Assembly: GCA_964247055.1 (NCBI GenBank)
Contig: OZ176056.1
Coordinates: 6,386,001 to 6,450,000 of the forward strand
Direction of reading: 5' to 3'
DNA: 64,000 bases
Origin: Paragordius varius
Lineage: Eukaryota; Nematomorpha
Shown here: positions 63,528 to 64,000 of the stretch, piece by piece
How positions within the stretch are numbered: the first letter of the stretch is position 1
Layout: the number at the start of each line of letters is the position of its first letter
Notes under the pieces: model-generated
What the model was told of the DNA's origin: nothing
Database searches by the model: none
What the model saw: the letters and a program-made list of their open reading frames with translations, nothing else
Program-made: the position numbers and the translations under genes

Positions 63528-64000
63528 GTTTTATTTCTTTAATTAAACGTTGCTGCTTTGGGTAAAGTCCTTTAAACGAATTTTTATGCTACTCTCAAAA
63601 AAAAATTATAATAAAATAAATAAAATTTAAATGTATAATTATAGGCAAACATTTCTAATTAAACTAAAATAAATATCATTGTCACTTTGAAAAATAATAT
63701 TTAAGTCTGAGAGAATTATTTCTACTGCTTCGATTTGTCAAACACCATTGATTGATCGTTCGGTATTGTTAGGCTATAATTTACATTAAAAATTGAAATT
63801 ATACGGACAAAAGGTAAAAATAACAAATAATATATTTCAAAAGACAACCATACTTTTTAAACCTTAATTTTTTTCATATAAATTAGATAATTACAATTGT
63901 AAAATATATGATTGATTATTTTACCGATATACATATCAATTTCATACTTTGCAGTTTTCAACCATGGGGTATATTTAAAAAAATCAAGAATCAAAAAGTA
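63528..64000. other. Intron of the GH18 gene, running to the right edge
   Basis: It holds a GACAAAA-family repeat near 63783-63870. A TTTGCAG near 63955 could be the acceptor of the next exon, but the few codons left give no clear GH18 sequence. Confidence 0.4.

Noticed and set aside
1-64000. CRISPR arrays, operons and bacterial-type signals
   Set aside because: The regular repeats here are inverted transposon arms without spacer structure, and the genes have spliceosomal introns, so prokaryotic features do not apply.

Overview
The window is very AT-rich, gene-sparse animal DNA. It uses the standard genetic code: TAA, TAG and TGA all end reconstructed genes. The gene set is metazoan: topoisomerase III-beta, an SLC1 excitatory amino acid transporter, mitochondrial ribosomal protein L30, deoxyribose-phosphate aldolase, V-ATPase subunit E, SRP19, PAT1 and a GH18 chitinase-like protein. 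The most telling trait is a class of 23-29 nt spliceosomal introns, mixed in the same genes with introns of hundreds of bases packed with small DNA transposons. Among animals such introns are best known from dicyemid and orthonectid mesozoans, so I suggest a mesozoan or another small parasitic animal. That is inference, not a species call.

Layout, left to right. 388-1148 (-) is the N-terminal half of TOP3B, leaving the left edge. 1149-16126 is mostly repeats: TTAA-bounded elements, a 1.2 kb palindrome and a dead mariner, with one doubtful membrane-protein gene at 7977-9351. 16127-23994 (+) is a complete 10-exon EAAT (703 aa). A LINE scrap lies near 24400-24900. 25901-26758 (-) mRpL30 and 26779-31630 (+) DERA are head to head with 20 bp between start codons. 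33760-36291 (-) is a complete 9-exon V-ATPase E (226 aa), with a small ORF starting 29 bp upstream on the other strand. 36734-37260 is a Penelope-like fossil. 38868-39889 is a truncated duplicate of part of PAT1, abutting a puzzling small ORF at 39872-40147. 42496-44045 (+) encodes a secreted cysteine-rich protein. 48503-49568 (+) is a complete SRP19 (153 aa). 50144-56054 (-) is a complete 11-exon PAT1 (1019 aa). 58975 to the right edge (+) is a secreted GH18 protein whose catalytic glutamate is replaced by arginine.

Exons were joined by hand from splice signals, reading-frame phase and family similarity. For EAAT, DERA, mRpL30, V-ATPase E, SRP19, PAT1 and the Cys-rich gene the exon lengths sum to a whole number of codons ending in a stop. 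The genes share no single pathway; most are housekeeping (translation, protein targeting, mRNA decay, proton pumping, nucleoside catabolism), plus one transporter and two secreted proteins.

The non-coding DNA is dominated by non-autonomous DNA transposons. The most distinctive family has terminal inverted repeats built from a variable number of about 21-bp units, and at least twelve full, degenerate or half copies lie here, many inside introns. Further families are TTAA-bounded elements with long inverted repeats, hAT-like MITEs, long palindromes and a family with a GACAAAACGT motif.
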